A stretch of 64,000 bases of DNA from Cantharellus purpuraceus. Lineage: Eukaryota > Basidiomycota > Agaricomycetes > Cantharellales > Hydnaceae. The stretch's first letter is position 1, and every line of letters begins with the position of its first letter. Positions 58,044 to 64,000 of the stretch are shown piece after piece. The stretch is taken from positions 62,001-126,000 of the forward strand of contig JALBUN010000032.1 in NCBI GenBank assembly GCA_025174535.1, in the 5' to 3' direction. The translations under genes and the position numbers were made by a program. Under the pieces are notes generated by a model that had not been told where the DNA came from, did no database searches, and was given only the letters and a program-made list of their open reading frames with translations.

Positions 58044-59091
58044 ATACAGTGTCATCCTCTATCTCAGTAACTGTTGATTACCAGTTCAAGGATCTTTTAC
58101 AGTTGTATAACTGTGCTTGATTGCACTCAAAGTAGTGATATTCCTGCTTTGGGCATGAGTGTAGTATCTGCCTCACGTGACTACAAATCTACAGGGTGAG
58201 ATTGTCTGTCGATAGTCCTGCCATTAGTGCTCTTGTTTAAGTTACTAGTGTGTACTGCCTTTGCAGAGCATTAGAAGCTTGAACTCATGTGAAGCAGTTG
58301 CTAGACTACTTTACACATCGCTGTTACCCGCTTCTGAGTGCCACTGGTTGGACGGTTGGATTCATCCACCTACTTCCTTTAGCCTCTAAGTGCATTCCCC
58401 TCTTTTTGGAATATCTGGACCCCTAAGCGTCCATGAACTCTAGACTCTGGAAGTCTTATTCATTTCTTGCTGCTAAGAAACATATTACCTTTCTGCATAT
58501 AGTCTGCATTGACCAATACAAAGGATTGTAACCAAAGTACAAATGTTAAATCATTTCTGGAGTTGTGCTGCAGCAGGGTTTGATATTCTTCTCAGCTGTT
58601 CATTCACGGAATTGTGGTAATTTAGAGTTTGCCCTAACACCATAATTTTGCGGGTTCCAACACCCACCATGAGCAACAAGATACCCAATGGGTACCTCAA
58701 GAAGATGTTCCCATAACAGGGAACAATCAGTGCCATTGACCCTAGAGGTTCAAGGCATACCAGATCAATTGGATACAATTGATCCTATCAATGGCATTGC
58801 TCGCATGGTGCGAGTAGCCATAGTCAATAATAGAGATACAGACCCAGAGAAGTCTGTACTTGCCAAGGCAGGCATTAAGGTATCACCTCCTGAGCAATAC
58901 ACAGGAGGTGTGGATCTCAAAGAGTTCAAGATTGTTGTAGCCGGCATGCTACAATGGCTGAAGATGAATAATCTTCTAGGGCCATCAAGTACAAAGTTTC
59001 AACTATTGTACTTAGGCACTCGCCTTAAAGGCAAGGCCCAGGAATGGTTCTACAGGAATGTAGAACACTATGACAGGGCAGTCCAAGACTG

Positions 59092-59132
59092 GACCCTGGA
59101 AACTGCAATCCAAGGATTGCAGCATAGATTCC
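59092..59132 (+). repeat. 41-bp duplication, left copy
   Basis: GACCCTGGAAACTGCAATCC and the following 21 bases recur at 60427-60467 with one mismatch. In gag the correct continuation is after the right copy, so the segment 59133-60426 is an insertion that duplicated 41 bp of target. Confidence 0.85.
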
Positions 59133-59296
59133 CAAAGTCTGGGTTGTGGTGACCAAAACTGTTGGAAATATGTAAGAAAGGCTTGCTGTTGTAGCTCCTA
59201 CACCTGCATAGATTGTGGACATGTCTCAGATTGACTGTTTGACAACTGCTGGGGATTTCTGATCCTTTGCATGCACCAATTATCACGAGTTGGAAC

Positions 59297-60063
59297 TGTT
59301 ATTTAAATAATGTAAATAATTGCTTTGCTGGAGTATAGTGACGAGCAGAAGTCGAATAGAAAGTGGAGCAGTGGTGGGAACTGGATGTATGCGTAGTCGA
59401 ATTGAAGATATACTTGAGTAGTATCTTCCTACGAAATTTGATGGGATTTGGTGTGATCTTCGTCTAGATATTGACAATTTGAGCAGGGATCAGGAGCAGA
59501 TGACTCGAACGAGAGTAAATGCTTAATAGAAAAATAGCCAGTTATTGTATGGCTTCGTAATTCGAGATTCGAGTTGGATATGCAATATTCTAATAGAATA
59601 TGCAAAAGCTAATAGAAATACGCGTTCGTTCTGGAGATATTCTAGATATGAATAGATTCAGACACACAGACAGAAACAGGTGAGAGGAAATTCTCTAGTC
59701 TATTCAAGTGCATTACAGATGTGATTTATATATGATACTAAGTCCTATGAATGAGTGAAGTCATTCATAAATGTCCTGAGTCAATGATGGGATGGATGAT
59801 GAGATGATGATGGGGGGAAGTGTCCATGATGATGAAATGATGAAAATAAAAGCAAAAATAATGTCCAGGAAGTTCTGGAACTCACAGGGGCTTCTCCTGT
59901 TCCCTATTCCATTTCTGTAACCGTCCTCCTTTACCCCCTTTGTCCCTCAAAACCTCCTGAGCCTCCTATATGCTCCTGTTCCCCCCCTGTCCCCTGTAAT
60001 CCCCCTCTCCTCTCCCTTCTCCCCAGAAGTCTGGCAGCTAGACGTCCAGCAGCTGGAACAACA
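59297..60063 (-). mobile_element. Solo LTR, family C subtype 2, inverted
   Basis: 767 bp, TGTTATTTAAATAATG to GCTGGAACAACA, with target duplication GGAAC (59292-59296 and 60064-60068). It shares the central AGATATTGACAATTTGAGCA block with the 56012 and 57298 copies but differs at the ends. It sits inside the 59133-60426 insert. Confidence 0.92.
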
Positions 60064-60202
60064 GGAACAATTAAGCCACATGGCAATGTAGGTGAGCTGA
60101 TTAGCAGATGATGTCCTCTCGGCATGCAGGTACCATTGTTCAGGTTTAGCAGTTGTACAGGTCTTTCTTTGATGCATTGCAAATTCCTCCAAGCCTTTCT
60201 GC

Positions 60203-60209
60203 TATAAAA
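60203..60209 (+). promoter_or_regulatory. TATA box before the signal-peptide-like ORF
   Basis: TATAAAA lies 58 bp before the ATG at 60267, a normal fungal spacing. Confidence 0.5.
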
Positions 60210-60266
60210 GAGACTCACCGCAATCCCATGGAGTAACTCACCAGAGGAAAGCCCAACCATACTACA

Positions 60267-60462
60267 ATGTGCTCTTTCACTACTCTCTTCTTTGCTGCCA
60301 TTATGTGTGCAGCCACCTTTGTGAATGCTGCACCACTTGGTAAAGTGAATCCTTGAGGCAATCTGAACACTAATTCATCAGTTATACATGTTAGACCTTG
60401 AACGCCGTCAAACTGCCACTGCAGTAGACCCTGGAAACTGCAATCCAAGGATTTCAGCATAG
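60267..60462 (+). CDS. Signal-peptide-like mini-gene captured in an insert
   Basis: Exon 1 (60267-60339) encodes MCSFTTLFFAAIMCAATFVN and AAPL, a good secretory signal peptide with an Ala-rich cleavage site. A GTAAAG donor at 60340 and an acceptor ending TTAG at 60394 define a 55-bp intron. Exon 2 gives DLERRQTATAV, containing a Kex2-like dibasic site, and then runs across the 41-bp duplication into gag sequence in another frame, ending with TAG at 60460-60462. It looks like the promoter and first exons of a secreted-protein gene cut off by the insertion boundary, not a complete gene. The alternative is an unspliced 29-residue ORF ending in the intron. Confidence 0.5.
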
Positions 60463-60467
60463 ATTCC
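60427..60467 (+). repeat. 41-bp duplication, right copy
   Basis: Partner of 59092-59132; gag coding continues from here. Confidence 0.85.
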
Positions 60468-60902
60468 TACACAACCTGATGCATCATCATGTGTAAAATA
60501 AATTTGACTCTGTAACACAGGGTCAAAGGACCGTTCATGAATTAATGAATGATCTAGATTAGTATGTGGGCCATATGATAATGCCACTGGATGCATACAC
60601 ATACAGGAAGAGGTTTGTAACTGCAATGTGTGAACCTCTGAGACAAGAAGCCCTCAAGAAGGGCTTCAATGCTGAGTTTAGCAGTATCAAGCAGTTGTAT
60701 GAAACTGCTCAAATGATAGAGGAAGCAATGTGATACCACCATGGTATGTGACACCTGGAGAACACAACTAACGTGTCTTCCTCAACCCATAGACCAGTAG
60801 TCAATAGAACTACTGGTATGATGAATGCAGGGAGTCAACCCATGCCCCATGGACATGTATACGGCTCCCAATACCCACTCACAACAAGCGAGTGTGCCAA
60901 GG

Positions 60903-61032
60903 CCAGAACAAATGTTAAATTGTTTCTGGAGTTGTGCTGCAGTAGGATTTGATATTCTTCTCAGCTGTTCATTCATGGAATTGTGGTGATTTAGAGTTTG
61001 CCCTAACACCATAATTTTGCGGGTTCCAAAAC
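60903..61032 (+). mobile_element. 3' end of a family B LTR
   Basis: It matches the last 130 bp of the LTR at 25208 and ends TTCCAAAACA, followed directly by RNase H coding sequence. The 5' part of the LTR is missing and the sequence joins family D gag at about 60900, so a deletion removed the LTR start together with the adjacent parts of both elements. Confidence 0.8.
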
Positions 61033-62761
61033 ACTGGCAACATTACCTCAAAGGATCTCCAACTCCAGTTGATGTCATCACAGACCACAAGAACCTTGAA
61101 TACTTTTCAACTACTAAACTCCTTACTAGGTGGCAAGCCTGCTGGTCTGAATTCCTGTCCCAGTTTAATCTGGTAATCTGTTTTCATCCTGGCAAACTCG
61201 GCACAAAACCAGACTCGTTAACTAGACAATGGGATGTCTATCCTAAAGAGGGAGGAAATGATTATGCAGCAGTAAATCCACATAATCTTAGGCCTGTGTT
61301 CACTAACAAACAGTTAACTGCTTCCCTCCAAGCAACAATGTTCTATTCTCCAGTCCTCTGAGCAGCCATCACTATGGATGTTGATACACTCCACTCCAAT
61401 ATCTGATCTGCACTCTGATCAGATCCAGCCAGCTTTGGACATCTCATTAAACTGACCAATTGCTGGTCCATTGACCTGGAAGGCTTACTCCATCTTGACA
61501 ACCACATTTACGTTCCCATATAGAACTAGTCAGGCGGGACTATGTCTGGCCTGAACTCCATAGTTCCATTAAGTCCTACATCAAGTCTTGTACCACTTGT
61601 ATGCACTCAAAGTCACAGAGACATTGTCCTTATGGACTACTCAAGCAACTCCCCATTCCAGAGAGTCTGTGGAACTCCATATCCATGGATTTCATTGAGA
61701 AGCTCCCAGCATCCTCCGGTTGTGACACCATCTTAGTTATTGTGGATTGCCTTACCAAGCAGTCCATTTTTATTCCTACGATTGATACCACCACAGCTCC
61801 TATACTTGCAAAACTATTTGTGCTCCATGTCTTTTCCAAGCATGGAGTTCCATCACACATTACCTCTGACTGTGGCATGGAGTTCATGTCCTCCTTTTTC
61901 TGAACCCTTGGAAAAGCTTTGGATATCAAACTCCATTTCACCTCTGGATACCACCTGGAAGCTGATGGACAAACCAAATGAATGAACCAGACCCTAGAAC
62001 AGTACCTCCAAGGCTACTGCAACTACCAACAGGACAACTGGTCTGACTTACTTCCACTTACAGAATTCGCATATAATAATGCTCCGAATGCCACTACTAG
62101 CTTATCTCCATTCTTTGCCAACAAAGGTTATCACCCAAACATCTCTGTCCACCCCAAATGAGACCTCACTTCTTCAAGAGCTCAAAACTTCACTGTGGAC
62201 CTCCATGAACTCCATCAGCATCTCTGAAAAACCATCTCTGATGCTTAACTCTGATACTGCATCTCTGCTGACCATTGCTGATCTCTGGCCCCAGACTTCA
62301 AGGTTGGAGACAAGGTTTTTGTCAAATCTGACAATATCCATACACCAAGACCTTCCAAGAAACTATTGGAAAAATACCTTGGTCCTTTTGAAATCATCGC
62401 TCAAGCAGGCTCTAATTCCTTTACCCTCCATCTACAAGAAAGCATGCGCTCCATTCACCCCATCTTCCACATTTCCATGCTCAAACCCTCAACTCCAGAT
62501 CCATTCTCCAGTCAAGAACCAACTCCAGTCCCTCCTGTCATCATAGATGGAGAACCAGAGTATGAGATATCAGAGATCCTGGACTCCAAGATCGACAAGA
62601 GATGAAAATGTAAACTGCAATACCTTGTCAAGTGGGCAGGATACAAAGGAACAGATGAAGAAACTTCCTGGCTACCAGCTTCAGAATTAGGACATGTGAC
62701 AGAGATTATCTCTGATTTCCACCAGGTCTACCCTCATAAACCTGGCCCCACTTTGCTTTGA
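61033..62761 (+). pseudogene. pol: pol of a third gypsy chromovirus (RNase H to chromodomain)
   Basis: The plus strand gives [20 protein letters not shown] (RNase H), [20 protein letters not shown], a partial HHCC domain, the integrase core (SMDFIEKLPASSGCDTILVI, then TSDCGMEF, then QTK followed by TGA where TER is expected), a GPY/F region (KYLGPFEIIAQAGSNSF, SIHPIFHISMLKP) and a chromodomain (YLVKWAGYKGTDEETSW), ending near 62761. It is related to elements 1 and 2 but distinct. Frameshifts and stops are common, and RT and gag are absent. Confidence 0.85.
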
Positions 62762-62944
62762 TTCACTCCAGTTTATCCAAGAAACTCAGTCATTTACTAG
62801 TCATCATCACATTCTCTAGATACATCACTTCTCCTCTGTCTCCAATTCTCCTACTCCTGACTCCTCTGATTCCCCATCCACTGTTCCCTCCTTCTCCAGA
62901 TTCTCTGATCCCAACTCCTGCTCCCTGAGCATCCAATCTATCTC
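62762..62944. other. 3' flank of the third pol
   Basis: A Ser/Pro-codon-rich CT-rich stretch between the chromodomain end and the inserted LTR. On the minus strand it would continue the acidic or Ser-rich tail of the antisense frame. No start or family signature is visible. Confidence 0.35.
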
Positions 62945-62949
62945 CTCCC

Positions 62950-63696
62950 TGTTGTTCCAGCTGCTGGACGTCTAGCTGCCAGACTTCTGGGGAGAAAGGA
63001 GAGGAGAGGGGGATTAGAGGGGACAGGGGAGGAACAGGAGCATATAGGAGGCTCAGGAGGTTTGGAGGGGCAAAGGGGGTAAAGGAGGATGGTTACAGGA
63101 ATGGAATAGGGAACAGGAGAAGCCCCTGTGAGTTCCAGAACTTCCTGGACATTATTTCACTTTTATTTCCATCATTTCATCATCATGGACACCCCCCCCC
63201 CATCATCATCTCATCATCCATCCCATCATTGACTCAGGACATTCATGAATGACTTCATTCATTCATAGGACTTAGTATCATATATAAATCACATCTGTAA
63301 TGCACTTGAAACGTAAGAGAATTTCCTCTCACTTGTTTCTGTCTGTGTGTCTGAATCTATTCGTATCTGGAATATCTCCAGAAAGAACGTGTATTTCTAT
63401 TAGAATATTGCATATCCCAGTTGAATCTCGAATTACGAAGCCATACAATCACTGGCTATTTTTTGTATTAAGCATTTACTCTTGTTCGAGTCATCTGCTC
63501 CTGATCCCTGCTCAAATTGTCAATATCTAGATGAAGACTACACCAAATCCCATCAAACTTCGTACAAGGATATTCCCAAGATATATCTCCAATTTGACTG
63601 CACATACATCGTGTTCCCACCACTGCTCCATTTTCTATTCGACTTCTGCTCATCACTACACCCCAGCAAGGCAATTTTTTACATTATTCAATAACA
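62950..63696 (+). mobile_element. Solo LTR, family C subtype 2
   Basis: 747 bp, TGTTGTTCCAGCTGC to TTATTCAATAACA, with target duplication CTCCC (62945-62949 and 63697-63701). It is the opposite orientation of the copy at 59297. It contains a C-rich run at 63188-63199. Confidence 0.93.
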
Positions 63697-63951
63697 CTCC
63701 CATGACCACCACCTCTCATCATCCAGCCTATTGAGATTCTCTGAAGAGTCCCAAGATCCTGAGGAGTTTGAGTCCATGTCATATACGGTGCCCAGAGCTT
63801 CCAACTCCAGTGCATCCAACTCCTGTTGGAGTGGACCCCACCTCTGTCCCATCATATAATGATGGAACATATCTGCAAGCTCACACATATAGGTCTCAAT
63901 GCCCTGGAGAGCCACATTCATCCTTTCAGTGTGCTTGGAAACCTCAATCAA
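63697..63951 (-). pseudogene. Antisense frame downstream of the third pol
   Basis: The minus-strand frame starts MIEVSKHTERMNVALQGI at 63951 and continues to the C-family LTR, with an acidic Ser-rich end (VYDMDSNSSGSWDSSEN). An upstream in-frame extension exists past 63951 after a stop. Position and orientation are the same as those of the cargo genes in elements 1 and 2: antisense, just after the chromodomain. The composition (a helix with HTER, then an acidic tail) is similar to their C-termini, but the similarity is weak and the Cys-rich block would lie beyond the window. Confidence 0.4.
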
Positions 63952-64000
63952 TCAATGGGCCACCACAGCCACATTAATACTGACATCCTGCATGGTGTCA

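Larger units (their letters stand above)
55740..58660 (+). mobile_element. Solo LTR, family B, carrying two nested solo LTRs
   Basis: It starts TGTATGGAAACC after ACACC (55735-55739) and ends GGGTTCCA before ACACC (58661-58665). Its own sequence is that of the 1432-bp LTR at 25208; the extra length equals two family C solo LTRs plus their 5-bp duplications (56012-56746, 57298-58043). Excision leaves the gag frame open across the junction. Confidence 0.9.
54932..60899 (+). pseudogene. gag: gag of a family D LTR element, split by insertions
   Basis: Coding pieces are 54932-55739 (MDHLLNRNPSLSGSLIREER, a Ser/Thr-rich start and a helical AQAAKMAAKAGHAATTMRQQ region), 58661-59132 (TMSNKIPNGYL to YLGTRLKGKAQEWFYRNVEH and WTLETAIQGLQHRF) and 60468-60899 (DAYTYRKRFVTAMCEPL, KKGFNAEFSSIKQLYETAQM). 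The middle and last pieces have the shape of a gypsy capsid domain. The gene is interrupted by an LTR B copy at an ACACC target and by a 1.3-kb insert with a 41-bp duplication, and it carries several stops. No zinc knuckle or pol of this family is seen. Confidence 0.7.

Overview
The window is from a filamentous basidiomycete, most likely an Agaricomycete. Coding sequence is split by many short (about 45-60 bp) GT-AG and occasional GC-AG introns, and the gene families (DUF6535 membrane domain, DUF6533 seven-helix proteins, the Agaricomycete type of protein-kinase-like gene) are typical of mushroom-forming fungi. No tRNA, rRNA, CRISPR or bacterial operon structure is visible. Family assignments come from reading translations by eye; no search was run.

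Region 1 (1-16.1 kb) is the least transposon-disturbed part. A large minus-strand gene (1471-7779) joins an N-terminal DUF6535 membrane domain to about 18 HEAT repeats, most of them one repeat per exon in a module of about 167 bp. It is followed by a plus-strand DUF89/ARMT1-like gene (8341-10645), recoverable as 15 exons including four of 9-13 nt but broken by two nonsense codons and a frameshift. Next come two tandem DUF6533 genes; the first (12799-14380) looks complete and the second (15015-16148) is decayed.

Region 2 (16.1-37.0 kb) is a nest of LTR retrotransposons. Element 1 (Ty3/gypsy chromovirus, minus strand, 18001 to about 34916) is interrupted by a solo LTR of its own family (24275-24825), a solo LTR of a second family (25208-26639), three copies of a 565-bp MITE-like element, and a complete LTR-to-LTR copy of its own family (element 2, 28570-34705, TSD AAGGA). 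Both gypsy elements carry, between the end of pol and the 3' LTR and on the opposite strand, a gene with its own TATA box encoding a coiled-coil protein with a cysteine-rich zinc-cluster-like motif. I regard this antisense cargo gene as the most interesting item in the window.

Region 3 (37.2-54.3 kb) is a large inverted repeat: arms 37166-43558 and 47934-54326, spacer 4375 bp. Position x on the left pairs with 91492-x on the right. From about 38.43 kb inwards I found no difference between the arms; the outer ~1.3 kb differs by roughly 3-4 percent. Each arm carries a decayed kinase-like gene, a mad1-like fragment, and an apparently intact zinc-finger-like gene. The spacer holds a frameshifted spindle-checkpoint MAD1 gene starting at the inner edge of the left arm, a small unrecognised spliced gene, and a spliced kinase-like gene.

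Region 4 (54.3-64 kb) is a second nest: a gag-bearing LTR element abuts the right arm and is split by a 2.9-kb LTR (itself holding two solo LTRs of a third family) and by a 1.3-kb insert flanked by a 41-bp duplication that contains a TATA box and a signal-peptide-like mini-gene. It is followed by a decayed chromovirus pol (61.0-62.8 kb), another solo LTR, and the end of an antisense ORF placed like the cargo genes of region 2.
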